A stretch of 33,934 nucleotides of DNA, from NCBI GenBank assembly GCA_006508105.1, contig QKPP01000164.1, forward strand, positions 13,272 through 47,205, in the 5' to 3' direction. Position 1 is the first letter of the stretch; each line of letters opens with the position of its first letter. This document shows, in pieces, positions 7,480-16,375 of this stretch. The position numbers were made by a program, and so were the translations under genes. The DNA is from Myxococcales bacterium FL481. Lineage in GTDB: Bacteria; Myxococcota_A; Polyangia; Nannocystales; Nannocystaceae. The notes beneath the pieces were generated by a model. That model saw only the letters and a list, made by a program, of their open reading frames with translations. It was not told the origin of the DNA and did no database searches.

Positions 7480-8486
7480 GGTGACTCGCCGCTCGAGCCC
7501 GCCGCGGAAGGCAAGACTCCAGTCAGACTGTTGAGAAAGGCGACGAGGTCGCCCACGTCTTCTGCCTCGAGTTCGCGCCCAAGCTGGTACTTGCCCATGA
7601 TCGCCACCGCCGCCGCGAGGCTCGACGTGCGACCGTCGTGAAAGTAGGGTGCAGTCAGGGCCACGTTGCGCAGGCTGGGCACGCGAAACACATGACGATC
7701 GCGGTCGCGACCGGTGACGTTGTAGCGACCGAGATCCGCGGGCTGGATATCGCCGCGCTCCGCGAAGTAGTCGCCCAGTACCCCGAACACCTGGAACATG
7801 TTCCCGCCGACATTGCGACCTTGGTGACAGCTCGCGCACCCGATCTCGCGAAACAACGACCACCCGCGTCGCGCGGGAGCGGTGATCGCTCCGTGTTCGC
7901 CCCGCAAGAAGCGGTCGAATGGCGAGTTCGGAGTGATCAGCGTGCGCTCGAACTCCGCGATCGCCGAGGCCACGTTCTCAGCCGTCACGCCGTCGGGATA
8001 GACCTCCGCGAACGTGCGTTGGTACTCCGCGTCCTGCGTCAGTCGACTCACCACAGTGTCCCAATCGGAGTCCATCTCCGCGGGGTGATGAATCGGGCCA
8101 TTGACCTGGGCTTCTAGGCTGGGCGCACGTCCGTCCCAAAATTGCACCGGATTGAGCGCTGCATTGAACACCGTCGGCGCGTTGATCGAACCCAATCGTC
8201 CGTCGACGCCGTACGAACGCACTTGTCCGTCGTCGCCTCCGGCGGCCAAGTCGTGGCAGCTCGCGCAGGCGACCGACCGGTCGCGAGAGAGCATCGGCTC
8301 AAAAAACAGTCGGCGACCGAGTGCCGCCTCGGCGCGGTCGTAGTCGCGACCGGGGATGGGGGCCTCCAACGGCAACACCGGGCCTTCGACCTCGACACGC
8401 GAAGTCTCGGCCGCAGCGAACTCACGGCTGGCGTCCGGCGCACAGGCGCTTCCGAGAAGCGCCAACGAAATCGCCCGCAGCAACAC
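7476..8486 (-). CDS. Di-heme cytochrome c peroxidase-family lipoprotein
   Basis: The 336-residue protein starts with GTG at 8486 and a lipoprotein signal, LALLGSAC, so it is anchored in the periplasm by Cys15. Two haem-binding motifs are present: C74-ASC-H78 for the N-terminal peroxidatic haem and C217-ASC-H221 for the C-terminal electron-transfer haem. Family signatures include NAPTVFNAALNPVQFWDGR (Trp117), FERTLITPNSPFDRFLRG, FRVPSLRNVALTAPYFHDG and MGKYQLGRE, whose Met is the usual distal ligand of the second haem. Length fits bacterial cytochrome c peroxidases, which reduce H2O2 with electrons from c-type cytochromes or other periplasmic donors. Its TGA overlaps the ATG of the kinase gene, so the two are translationally coupled. 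No clear ribosome site precedes the GTG. A sensory rather than detoxifying role is possible. Confidence 0.93.
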   Translation of the reverse strand: MLLRAISLALLGSACAPDASREFAAAETSRVEVEGPVLPLEAPIPGRDYDRAEAALGRRLFFEPMLSRDRSVACASCHDLAAGGDDGQVRSYGVDGRLGSINAPTVFNAALNPVQFWDGRAPSLEAQVNGPIHHPAEMDSDWDTVVSRLTQDAEYQRTFAEVYPDGVTAENVASAIAEFERTLITPNSPFDRFLRGEHGAITAPARRGWSLFREIGCASCHQGRNVGGNMFQVFGVLGDYFAERGDIQPADLGRYNVTGRDRDRHVFRVPSLRNVALTAPYFHDGRTSSLAAAVAIMGKYQLGRELEAEDVGDLVAFLNSLTGVLPSAAGSSGESP

Positions 8487-8844
8487 TCACATGGCATCGC
8501 TCGGCGGGAACGATCCCTTGACCGCGAATCTCGTCTCCCTGGACCGTGCAGAGCCCGAAGCCGAACGAGCGGCCCCCGAGGGCCCCGGCCCCGCGCCGGG
8601 CCTCGGGCGCTCGGCGCCAAGCGCGAGCTCCGGCACTCGATCGCCGCCCGGGGATCGGGCGCGGCCCCACCCCTCACCCCGCCGGTTCACCGCGTTGATC
8701 CGGCTTGCCTCACGGATTCGCGCGCCGCGCAGGACGATCGGCGCGTCCATCGCTCGAACGCGACCCGGGGTCGGCGGGGCGTGGGCCCACGTTCACCACC
8801 GTGGCGTTGGTGGGCCGCACACCCGGGCCGACGGGTCGGAACGA
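8487..8844. other. Intergenic region upstream of the peroxidase gene
   Basis: These 358 bp carry no gene I can support. A minus-strand 87-codon frame ends exactly where the peroxidase begins but is low-complexity and unlike any family. A strong imperfect stem-loop with arms CCCGAGG (8575-8581) and CCTCGGG (8601-8607) and further GC pairs inside could terminate the MYG1 gene, though no T-tract follows. The peroxidase promoter should lie here, but I see no good -35/-10 pair. Confidence 0.5.
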
Positions 8845-9735
8845 CTATCCCAGCCGCGGGGTGGGACCCACGGCCGCCGCCACCACGAGCTCGCGGAGGC
8901 GCTTTGGCTCAGTCGCGTCGACCTTGCACAGAAACCCCGACACGTGAGCGAACCGCACGTCAGGCTCGTCGGCGATCTGCGAGAAATCGAGCGCAGGATG
9001 GTCTTCGTAGCGAGCCAGCGCATAACCCGGGCCGCGGCGATCGGGATAGACGAGGACGGCCACCGCGTCGGTGAGGCCTGCGTCGCGGACGTACGCCCCA
9101 ACCGCCGCGCTCGGCTCGTCGAGCGGCGGCTCCGTACGCGGGAGAAACACCGCCTGAAGCGGGGCCGCAGGCGTCTCGATCACCCAGGTTTGCACGCGGG
9201 CGGCGACGAGGTCGAGCAGATCGCGGATCCCTTGCAGGTACGCGAGCAGGTCTTGGCCAACGAAGGCCATGAACTCGTACAGCGGCTCGCCCGGGTCGAC
9301 GCGTTCGGTTTGTGCGAACCGTCGCAGCAAGGTGACGTCCACGGGGGAAAGCAGGCGGCCAATGGCTCGCCGCGGCACCCCCATCCACTCGGCCGTCCGC
9401 TTGGGGCCGCGTGAATCGAACCACTCCGCGGGTTCGAGCCAATCGCAAAACTTCAGAGCCTGCTCGTACAGGCCGAGGTCGTCGAGCACCAGACTTAGTG
9501 CGCAAGTCGGTGGATGCTCGCGAGGAAAATGGTGATGGTCGTAGTTGGAGCGACTCGGCGCATGCTCACCGCCCACGTCGATCACCGCTACGCGCGGATC
9601 GGCGAGGTCTTCCGACGTCGGCTCGCGGCGAAACACCGGCACGCGCTGACGAGCCACCAGCAAACAAACGGCCAAAACCTCGTCTTTGTGAGCGCCGCCG
9701 GGATGCGTGACAATGCGAGCGAGATCCCCGTGCAT
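8845..9735 (-). CDS. MYG1-family putative phosphoesterase/exonuclease
   Basis: The 296-residue protein (ATG 9735) begins ARIVTHPGGAHKDEVLAVCLL, matching the THxGxxHxDE opening of the MYG1/UPF0160 family, and continues with VIDVGG and YDHHHFPREHPPTCA, the DHH-like metal motif. The family belongs to the DHH phosphoesterase superfamily; eukaryotic MYG1 is a 3'-5' RNA exonuclease, while bacterial members are largely uncharacterised. The later FCDWLEP, RFAQTE and FMAFVGQDLL regions also fit. The classic THNGTFHADE is altered to THPGGAHKDE here, but the histidine and aspartate ligands are kept. It is cytoplasmic, with no signal peptide. It is transcribed divergently from trmO, with 87 bp between the starts. 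A metal-dependent nuclease or phosphoesterase acting on RNA or nucleotides is the best guess. Confidence 0.82.
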   Translation of the reverse strand: MHGDLARIVTHPGGAHKDEVLAVCLLVARQRVPVFRREPTSEDLADPRVAVIDVGGEHAPSRSNYDHHHFPREHPPTCALSLVLDDLGLYEQALKFCDWLEPAEWFDSRGPKRTAEWMGVPRRAIGRLLSPVDVTLLRRFAQTERVDPGEPLYEFMAFVGQDLLAYLQGIRDLLDLVAARVQTWVIETPAAPLQAVFLPRTEPPLDEPSAAVGAYVRDAGLTDAVAVLVYPDRRGPGYALARYEDHPALDFSQIADEPDVRFAHVSGFLCKVDATEPKRLRELVVAAAVGPTPRLG

Positions 9736-9822
9736 CCGCGATGCTTAGCACGCGCGCGCGCCGAGTTGTTGTCCGCCCCACCGCCGCTCGGTAACCCGCG
9801 CGCAGCCCCTTGTGACGCCAAC

Positions 9823-10590
9823 ATGAATCCCTTCCCGCCCCTGGTCGCTACCCCGATCGCCGTCATTCGCAGCCCCTACCGCGAGCGGTTCGGCGTCCCT
9901 CGCCAAGCTGGCCTCGCCCGAGCAACCGCGGCCACGGTGGTGTGCAACCCTCAGCTCGTCTCTCCCGAAGCGCTGCGCGGCTTGGACATGTGCAGCCACG
10001 TGTGGCTGCTGGCGGTGTTTCACCACAATGGAGAGGCGAAGACCCCGTCCACGGTCCGACCCCCCCGGCTCGGAGGCAACACCCGGCTGGGCTGCCTCGC
10101 GACTCGCTCCCCGTACCGGCCCAACCCCATCGGGCTGTCCGCCGTCGCTCTCGACCGCGTCGATCGGACGCGCCTCGAGCTGCACGTCCACGGAGCCGAC
10201 CTCGTCGATGGCACGCCGATTGTGGACATCAAGCCCTATCTCCCCTACGCAGACATCATCGCCGACGCCCACTGCACGTGGGCCGCCGCGGCCCCGGACC
10301 CCGTCCCCGTGCAGTTTTCAGCCGAGGTCGAACAGGTGCTGTCCACCACCGTCGGGGGACGCGAGCTGCGAGTGTGGGCCCAAGACAGCCTTCGCTGGGA
10401 CCCACGCCCGGGGCATCGCCGAACCGACCCCGACGGCGACGCCCGGATCTACGGGGTTCGGCTGGGAGACTTCGACGTGCGGTTTCGCCGGCGAGTCGAC
10501 GCGATCGAAGTGGTCGAGGTCGTGGGCCGTCCCGCGCCCGAGCCCGGAAGCGAGGACTCGGACTCGCCACGGACGATCGAAGACAGCTAA
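9823..10590 (+). CDS. trmO: tRNA (N6-threonylcarbamoyladenosine(37)-N6)-methyltransferase TrmO
   Basis: TrmO (YaeB/VirR family) uses S-adenosylmethionine to methylate t6A37 of certain threonine tRNAs, tuning decoding. The ATG at 9823 starts a 255-residue protein of normal length; the open frame upstream was rejected because it overlaps the divergent MYG1 gene. The family signatures are complete: IAVIRSPYRERFGVPRQ at residues 12-28, CSHVWLLAVFH near 57-67, RLGCLATRSPYRPNPIGLS near 88-106 and DGTPIVDIKPYLPYAD at 129-144. The C-terminal part has RWDPRPGHR and a beta-rich small domain, as expected. It ends with TAA overlapping by 4 bp the stop of the converging gene at 10587. Confidence 0.9.
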   Translation: MNPFPPLVATPIAVIRSPYRERFGVPRQAGLARATAATVVCNPQLVSPEALRGLDMCSHVWLLAVFHHNGEAKTPSTVRPPRLGGNTRLGCLATRSPYRPNPIGLSAVALDRVDRTRLELHVHGADLVDGTPIVDIKPYLPYADIIADAHCTWAAAAPDPVPVQFSAEVEQVLSTTVGGRELRVWAQDSLRWDPRPGHRRTDPDGDARIYGVRLGDFDVRFRRRVDAIEVVEVVGRPAPEPGSEDSDSPRTIEDS

Positions 10591-11291
10591 AACGTGACGC
10601 CGCCGCCCAACGAGGCGTGGTAGGTCGGCCACACCTGACGGCCCCAGTAGTTCGCGTCCCCCATAAAGAAGTACATGCCAAGCACCAACGGCTGGACAAA
10701 CACTACCCAGCGATCGTTGAACAACAAGCGGGCGTGCGCCCCGATATCGCTGCGAATCGCCGAGCGATGCTGATAGGCCACCGTGGCAAACGGGCCGACG
10801 TAGAGCCCCAGGGGCTGAGAGGGAAAGAGCCGAAAGTCCCACTGAAATTTGCCCCCGAACGAAAACGAGGCGCTCCCGAGCCAGGCGCTTCCGGAGGCGA
10901 CGGCTCCAACCGCGGGACCGGTGGGTCCCCCGGACAAGTGATACAGATAGCTCGCTTCGAGGCCCCACCAGCGCGAGTAGGGACCAAACCCGAACTCCAG
11001 TACGTGGGCACGAGTGCCGGGCCGCATCGATTCGGGCACCTTCCAGGTGCCTGCGCTCGCATTGTCGGCTGCGATGCGCTCCCCCCGAACTCTCGTAGTC
11101 GATGTCGAGGATTGTTCCGCGGCCGTTGTGGCCACTGGCTCGTGGTACGACGACGGTTCGGCGACGGGCTCGGTGGAAGGTTGGGACTCCTCAGAGACGG
11201 CGGCGTCAGCTTGCGCCGAGGCGTCCGATGCAGCGGCGACCGTCGTGGATTGCGAGAGCGTGATGACAAGCGGAGCGATCGAGAACGACAC
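10587..11291 (-). CDS. Secreted/outer-membrane-like beta-rich protein
   Basis: I place the start at GTG 11291 because AGGAGA lies about seven bases upstream and translation from there gives a signal peptide (SFSIAPLVITLSQSTTVAAAS). The mature 234-residue product starts with a Ser/Thr/Ala/Glu-rich linker of about 60 residues. A C-terminal region of short amphipathic strands follows (HVLEFGFGPYSRWWGLEASYLYHL, GLYVGPFATVAYQHRSA and ANYWGRQVWPTYHASLGGGVTF). The terminal Phe and alternating aromatic pattern suit a small outer-membrane beta-barrel, although only about six to eight strands are apparent. No enzymatic motif is seen. It converges with trmO, sharing 4 bp, and is divergent from the Cys-rich lipoprotein. 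Function unknown. Confidence 0.68.
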   Translation of the reverse strand: MSFSIAPLVITLSQSTTVAAASDASAQADAAVSEESQPSTEPVAEPSSYHEPVATTAAEQSSTSTTRVRGERIAADNASAGTWKVPESMRPGTRAHVLEFGFGPYSRWWGLEASYLYHLSGGPTGPAVGAVASGSAWLGSASFSFGGKFQWDFRLFPSQPLGLYVGPFATVAYQHRSAIRSDIGAHARLLFNDRWVVFVQPLVLGMYFFMGDANYWGRQVWPTYHASLGGGVTF

Positions 11292-11430
11292 GGAATCTCC
11301 TCGTGACAGGGGTGCTGGAGGCAAGCTTGGCTCGACTCGGAGATCTGCGCAAACCCGAGCGGTTCAGTCCCTCGTCGCACCTCGCGATCGCCACGCAACT
11401 CGGGTAGGCCGCCCGTGATAAGGTCGCGTG

Positions 11431-12024
11431 ATGTCGATCCCGCGTTCGTCGAAAATCTGTAGCGTCTTCCTCGTCGCGCTGTTCTCCGCATGTGGAAGCC
11501 AGCCTGACGCCCGGACCGAACGAGCGGCCACCCCGACCGCGGCTCGTCGTGCGGATCCACCCGCAACCACGGTTCACGACGACACCAAGGCCCCAGGCAC
11601 GAAGCCGGGGCCTGCTTCCGCGGAGACGACTCCCGGTCGCACGGCCGCAACGGATCCCGTCGCCGCGCGGGAAACAACGCGACCGGGCTCCGCACCGCCC
11701 AGCCCGGCCGGCCCCGGCGAGCCGCGGGCCCAAGCCGGCGTCGCTGCCAAAAACCCGCCCTCGGAGCCCCCGACTCAGCAAAAGACGCTCGACAAGCGCG
11801 TGGATGGGGCCGCGTGTGCCAGCGCGGCTCAGTGCCTCAGCGGGATCTGCGAAGGCCAAGGCTGTGACGATGGGGCACTCGGCGTATGCCAACCGAAGAA
11901 CCGCGTTTGCACCATGGACCTCGTGCCGTACTGCGACTGCGCGAACGTGACGTTTCAGTCGTCAAGCGGCTGCCCTCGCCGCCGTTACGCGAAGCGAGGT
12001 GCGTGCGAAGAGAAAGCGGACTAG
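11431..12024 (+). CDS. Cys-rich lipoprotein with Kazal-like C-terminus
   Basis: ATG 11431 (an adjacent in-frame GTG at 11428 is an alternative) starts a 197-residue protein with a clear lipoprotein signal, ICSVFLVALFSAC. About 95 residues of Pro/Ala/Thr-rich, probably disordered linker follow. The last 75 residues are cysteine-rich: DGAACASAAQCLSGICEGQGC, then VCTMDLVPYCDCANVTF and GCPRRRYAKRGAC. The spacing recalls the Kazal-like or Cys-rich modules common in myxobacterial secreted proteins, in which CxCDG is usual; here it reads CDCAN, so the fold is only suggested. Likely a surface-exposed, disulfide-stabilised protein. Target or partner unknown. Its upstream 139 bp are shared with the divergent outer-membrane-like gene. 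Confidence 0.72.
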   Translation: MSIPRSSKICSVFLVALFSACGSQPDARTERAATPTAARRADPPATTVHDDTKAPGTKPGPASAETTPGRTAATDPVAARETTRPGSAPPSPAGPGEPRAQAGVAAKNPPSEPPTQQKTLDKRVDGAACASAAQCLSGICEGQGCDDGALGVCQPKNRVCTMDLVPYCDCANVTFQSSSGCPRRRYAKRGACEEKAD

Positions 12025-12146
12025 ACCGGATCCGTGGGACCGTGGCCGGTGCAGGCGCGCGGCTCGACCGGGGCCCGAGAAGACGGACCGGGGCTCGGTT
12101 CGCCCAAACGCGATCTAGGGCGCGGAACAACGGGAGGGTCGCAACG

Positions 12147-14246
12147 CTACCGAGAGACCCGATACGCTCGCGTCACAAGGTTCCCGCTGGCGTCGCGGAC
12201 CCGAATGACCAACCGGTGATGACCGGCCGTCAGCGAGGGCAAGACGAGCTCGAACGGTTCGCGCCCGCTGTCGAACAATCCGTCGCGCGGACTGGCGGAA
12301 CGAAACGCCTTGCCGTCGATCGAGTAGCTGACATCGTGCACATGGCTGCCGGCGTCGGTCGCAACGCCCTTGACCTTTTTCGCCTGCACGACCACCCCGG
12401 TCAAGCCGGGTCGCGTGCGATCGACCACAAACGGCTGCGATCGCAGCTCGTCGGTGCGGGCTCGCAGCGTGCCGTTGGTCGGTTCATCGCTGGCACTCAC
12501 CGCGACCTCGTACGTGCCGTCGGGAATGGTCTCGAGGTCGAGGGTGTACTCCGTCTTGGTCACCGGCTCGTCCTCGTTGAGATGCATCCACTCCCGCTCG
12601 CTGCCGCCCGCGGGACGAATACGGACGTCGTACACGAGATCGTCGTCATCTCGAGCATCGGCATCCCAGTCGATCGTGGCCTCCGCGTCTGGCTCCTCGT
12701 TGTCATCGAGATCGAACTTCGGCGGACGCACGGCGACACGCTTGAGCAGCGGCGCGAGGTTTTGCGGCGCATAGAACAACGTAACGTCACGCAGCTCGGC
12801 CGTCGGCTCGGCCAAGGTGAACTCGAGCTGGACATAGCGGCGCCGGGGTAGGGTCACCGCGCCGCGTCGACCGTCCCCCTTGGGCGTCAATGTCACGGGG
12901 GCCCACTTGGTCCAACGCTTGTCCGGTTCGTCGGTGGGACCCGACCGCGCCCGCAGTCGCAGATCTCCCCGACCCCGCACAGCCACCGTTCCGAAGGTCG
13001 CCGGCTGTTCCGCATCGAGCACCTCGGTCACGAACTTGGCTCGTTTCGCGGGCGCGGCGTTGAGATGGTACACGGCCGCCCCGTCTGCCGTCGTGGCCAG
13101 CACACGTCCCCCGCGAATGGGACAAAGCGCCGATGCAGTGCGTTCTTGGAGGTCCGCCACCGTCGACACATGACGCAACCCTCGCGCGCGATAGATTCGG
13201 GCCCCGCTCGATGAAGCCACCAGCGCACTGGCCCGGTCCCCGGTGGTGACGACGTCGGTGAAGTACTGCTTGTCTCGGCTCAACCACCGCTCCCACGTCG
13301 CCTCCATCGCGCGGGATAAATCGAGCTTGCGCCCGAGATCGACGTGATAAAGGGAACCTCTCGCCGACGGGGGTTTGTCCGAAACGTCGTCGTCGGTGGC
13401 CGGCGCGGCACTGACCGCGGCCACGTTCATGCCGCGAAGCATACCATCCAACGACCCCACGCCGCGGCCCTTGAACCGGTTCACGACGACGAGCAATCCC
13501 GTCTCCGTGCGCGCCAAAGCTCGGACCTCGGTGCCTTGGAACTCCTTGAGCAAAGCGCCGTCTTTGTCCCCGGTGACTTCGTAGATCCGGGCCTTTTGCG
13601 ACGTCCCCACGACCAAGCGCTTGCCGACTCGCAGCATGCTCAGAACGCTCTTTTCGGGCGCGTCGAAGATCACCTTGGGGTCCTTGCCGGCGAACGTCAG
13701 GGAGTAGACCTGCCCGTAAGGACCGGTCGCCGCGACCAGCCGACCGCGATACACCCCCAACGCCCAGATCTGCTCGACGTCGAGGCGGGCGAACGCCGTG
13801 ACCTTGCCGCTCGGGCTGACACGATGGATCTGCCCCCCCGGCAACGTGGCCGCCAAGATGTCGCCATTTTTGAGCCGCAGCATCGCCGACACCACCGCGC
13901 CCGGCAGCTTGGCGAGTTCGGTCACCGTTGGCGCCTTGCCCGGCCCACCGACTCGGACGCGCTGCAACGTCGCATCGCCCGAGGTCCCGACCACGGCGCC
14001 GCGGCCCGAAGCGACGCAGGCGAACACGGCGTCGGCCCCCACATCCGAACGAGCGGAGAGGTAGCCCACCGAGACCTTGCCGGAGGACTCGATCGCCGTG
14101 CCCTTCCCCTCGCCGTCATCAAAATCGTCGTAGGTCCCGAGGTTGAAGGTTCGGGTGCCCCCCGCGTAGACGCCACTTGGGCTTGCCCACACCAACAAGC
14201 CAAGGCCGGCGGCCAGCAGATAACGAGTCAGTCGATGCGATGCCAT
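12147..14246 (-). CDS. Secreted beta-propeller protein with C-terminal Ig/Fn3-like domain
   Basis: ATG 14246 gives 699 residues and a standard signal peptide (MASHRLTRYLLAAGLGLL ending SGVYA); a TTG at 14258 is a less likely start. Residues about 60-430 contain repeated four-stranded blade patterns (for example LRLKNGDILAATLPGGQIHRV, GVYRGRLVAATGPYGQVYSL and LRVGKRLVVGTSQKARIYEV), a PQQ/NHL-like beta-propeller. A region with GDLRLRARSG and YVQLEF follows, then an Asp/Glu-rich linker (DLDDNEEPDAEA) and Ig- or Fn3-like strands with TRPGLTGVVV and LTAGHHRLVIRVRDASGN. No catalytic residues are apparent, so binding or scaffolding is likely. The gene starts 4 nt after the S55 peptidase gene, so the two are co-translated and probably act together outside the cytoplasm. 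Function unknown. Confidence 0.82.
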   Translation of the reverse strand: MASHRLTRYLLAAGLGLLVWASPSGVYAGGTRTFNLGTYDDFDDGEGKGTAIESSGKVSVGYLSARSDVGADAVFACVASGRGAVVGTSGDATLQRVRVGGPGKAPTVTELAKLPGAVVSAMLRLKNGDILAATLPGGQIHRVSPSGKVTAFARLDVEQIWALGVYRGRLVAATGPYGQVYSLTFAGKDPKVIFDAPEKSVLSMLRVGKRLVVGTSQKARIYEVTGDKDGALLKEFQGTEVRALARTETGLLVVVNRFKGRGVGSLDGMLRGMNVAAVSAAPATDDDVSDKPPSARGSLYHVDLGRKLDLSRAMEATWERWLSRDKQYFTDVVTTGDRASALVASSSGARIYRARGLRHVSTVADLQERTASALCPIRGGRVLATTADGAAVYHLNAAPAKRAKFVTEVLDAEQPATFGTVAVRGRGDLRLRARSGPTDEPDKRWTKWAPVTLTPKGDGRRGAVTLPRRRYVQLEFTLAEPTAELRDVTLFYAPQNLAPLLKRVAVRPPKFDLDDNEEPDAEATIDWDADARDDDDLVYDVRIRPAGGSEREWMHLNEDEPVTKTEYTLDLETIPDGTYEVAVSASDEPTNGTLRARTDELRSQPFVVDRTRPGLTGVVVQAKKVKGVATDAGSHVHDVSYSIDGKAFRSASPRDGLFDSGREPFELVLPSLTAGHHRLVIRVRDASGNLVTRAYRVSR

Positions 14247-14250
14247 GCGC

Positions 14251-16143
14251 TTAGTCAATGAGGCGACGCTCCAAGACGTCGAGCTTGAGGCGGTGCTTGC
14301 CCGCGATCAGCGTAGGGGTTGCGATGACGCGTCGCGACATGTTCTTGAAGCGAATATCTTTCGAGGTCGCACCGCGCGTGGTCAACGTCTCGAGCACGCT
14401 GTCCGGCAGATCGGACAACAGGCCCTGCGGCGTCGAGAGGCCTTCGCTTTCGCGATACACCGTGGCCACGATGCTGCGCTCGGGATAGGTGGTTTCGATG
14501 GTGTCGATCAGATCGTCGAGTGTCTTGGGACGGGGCCGATAGGGCCGAGCCCCATCCCCGCCGACGACTTCGACCACCACCGTCTCGTCGGCGGCGTCGC
14601 TGGGGATCCGCAGTTTGACGGCCTGCGTGCGCGTACCGCCCAGCGGCTTGCGCAGCACGATGGCCAGCTCGACCAGTTCGCCGGGACGCACCTCTCCGCT
14701 GGTCAGCCGCACCTCCTCGATACGCTCGACCGGCGTGCCGTACTGAACCGTGGCCCGCTGCGACACGCCGCGCACTTGGGCGATCTCGAGATCATTGTCC
14801 ATCAATGCGCCTAGCAGCACGATGGCGCGATGCCGGGCAACCGCGGCCGGCACGATCCCCCGCGGAAAGAACGTCTCCTCACGGAGACGAACGGTCCGCG
14901 GGCCACGAGAGGTCGTGACCGCAAGATCGTGCTGGACGACCGCGGTGCAAGCGACTCCGTCGGGCGCCGCCTCGTCCAGGGCATCGATGAGCAAAGTGGC
15001 TAACACATCGGGCGTCACGGCGGCGCTGCTGGCAATGCGGTGGTTGTACGAGCGCGAATCGAGACGACGCTCACCGCTGACCACGGTGGTCATCACGGGG
15101 ATGGTCGGCGCGGTGATCGACGTACGCAACGCGATCGCCGGCTGTCGATCCTGAATCATCGTGCCGCGTACCTGGCGGGGACTCGACAACTTGATCGAGC
15201 GCGAGCGGCTGGGAATGATCACGTGGACTTGAGCGTCGGCGATGGGAAGATTGGTCGGGCCCAGGCTCGACATCGGGTGGCCGAAGGCCAGCATTCGCTG
15301 ACCGGTCGCCCCCCCCACCCAAGTGACGGTCCCGTTGGGGGCGACCGAGCTGTCTCCCGACGCAAGGACGACCGAGACCGAGTCACCAGGTCGCCAGGTC
15401 TTGGCCGCGGGCCCGGCGTTGTCCGGGCGCCGCCGAGCCTGGCCACCGCCGCCGCGTGCGGGCTGCAGCCCCAACGCTTCGCTGATGTAGCCCGTCGCCG
15501 CCGGCCCCAGCCCCCCGACCGAAAGAGGTACGCCGAGCGGCTCGAGCCCCACCGCCTCGGGCCGCTCGTTCGCGCGTTGCCTCGGCGGCAGCGGGCTGCG
15601 CCCCAGTCCCAAGATCTCGTCGGCCCACGCCGCGGAGCCATGTCGTGCGCGCCGCGAGACCGCCCCGGGAACCACTTCGGGCCGGTACGGGAGTTTGTCG
15701 ATCTCGAGCATGTTGGCGATGGGCGTGATCCCGCCGATGGGGTCTTTGTTGCTTCGCCACCCGTAGGCCAAAGCGCCCAGCAGCTTGTCCCCGATGTAGA
15801 TCGGGCTTCCGCTCATCCCCGCGACAATGCCGCTGTGCTCCAGCCGCGGATCGAGAGCCCGAAACAAGATGAGATCCTGACGGGGCAAATAGGCCGGGAT
15901 CACATCGATGATCTCGATGGCAAACGGCTCCGGCTCCGTGCCTGAGAACACGGTGTACGCGGTGCCCTTCATCCCTGGCCGCACCTCGTCAACCGGCATG
16001 GTGGCGATGGGTTTCGCCGCCGAGGCCCGTGACTCGGCCCGGCCCCCCAACCCCAGGAGGGCTGCGACCAGCCCCAGCGCACACCGTCGTCGAGCGGTTC
16101 GCCACCACGGCGGGCTTAAAGCGTCTCGTTGGAGCGGATCCAA
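14251..16143 (-). CDS. SpoIVB/S55-type serine peptidase, exported
   Basis: The open frame runs to 16698, overlapping radC. I start it at TTG 16143, which gives 630 residues with a signal-like segment (CALGLVAALLGLGGRAESRASA); GTG 16218 is an alternative. The S55 domain begins at MPVDEVRPGMKGTAYTVFSG and includes ALDPRLEHSGIVAGMSGSPI, where Ser113 in GMSGSP is the expected nucleophile. The family includes SpoIVB, which cleaves SpoIVFA during Bacillus sporulation, but S55 domains also occur in non-sporulating Gram-negatives. Later parts include SVVLASGDSSVAPNGTVTWVGG, HPMSSLGPTNLPIADAQVHVIIPS and an immunoglobulin-like region, and the protein is longer than SpoIVB (about 425 residues). It is coupled to the downstream propeller protein. 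Substrate unknown; possibly an autoprocessing envelope protease in regulated proteolysis. Confidence 0.82.
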   Translation of the reverse strand: MDPLQRDALSPPWWRTARRRCALGLVAALLGLGGRAESRASAAKPIATMPVDEVRPGMKGTAYTVFSGTEPEPFAIEIIDVIPAYLPRQDLILFRALDPRLEHSGIVAGMSGSPIYIGDKLLGALAYGWRSNKDPIGGITPIANMLEIDKLPYRPEVVPGAVSRRARHGSAAWADEILGLGRSPLPPRQRANERPEAVGLEPLGVPLSVGGLGPAATGYISEALGLQPARGGGGQARRRPDNAGPAAKTWRPGDSVSVVLASGDSSVAPNGTVTWVGGATGQRMLAFGHPMSSLGPTNLPIADAQVHVIIPSRSRSIKLSSPRQVRGTMIQDRQPAIALRTSITAPTIPVMTTVVSGERRLDSRSYNHRIASSAAVTPDVLATLLIDALDEAAPDGVACTAVVQHDLAVTTSRGPRTVRLREETFFPRGIVPAAVARHRAIVLLGALMDNDLEIAQVRGVSQRATVQYGTPVERIEEVRLTSGEVRPGELVELAIVLRKPLGGTRTQAVKLRIPSDAADETVVVEVVGGDGARPYRPRPKTLDDLIDTIETTYPERSIVATVYRESEGLSTPQGLLSDLPDSVLETLTTRGATSKDIRFKNMSRRVIATPTLIAGKHRLKLDVLERRLID

Positions 16144-16375
16144 GTGGCCAACGATAGCACGCGCGCCCGAGCCATTGTCGGCCGCGACGACGGGCAGGTC
16201 CGGCCCTTCGCGCAGCACCGTCTCAACGGGCCAGGGTCGCGCCGACGTGCACCACGGCGGGTCCCAAGGCCTGTCCGGTCCACCGTTCACCGTGGTCGCC
16301 CGCCCGACCGCGACGCCGAGATGGCCGCAGAAACCCGGCGGTTTCTTCGGCACGAGGCTTGTAATCGACATCGGC

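Noticed and set aside
8487..8750. Minus-strand 87-codon frame ending exactly at the peroxidase start
   Set aside because: The adjacency is suggestive of coupling, but the translation is low-complexity (Gly/Pro/Arg/Ser) and has no ribosome site.
8356..9414. Plus-strand frame (352 codons)
   Set aside because: Opposite the MYG1 gene and the intergenic region; composition is Arg/Ala-rich without motifs.
15908..16375. N-terminal extension of RadC
   Set aside because: This part is antisense to the start of the S55 gene, and RadC has its normal length from GTG 16376.
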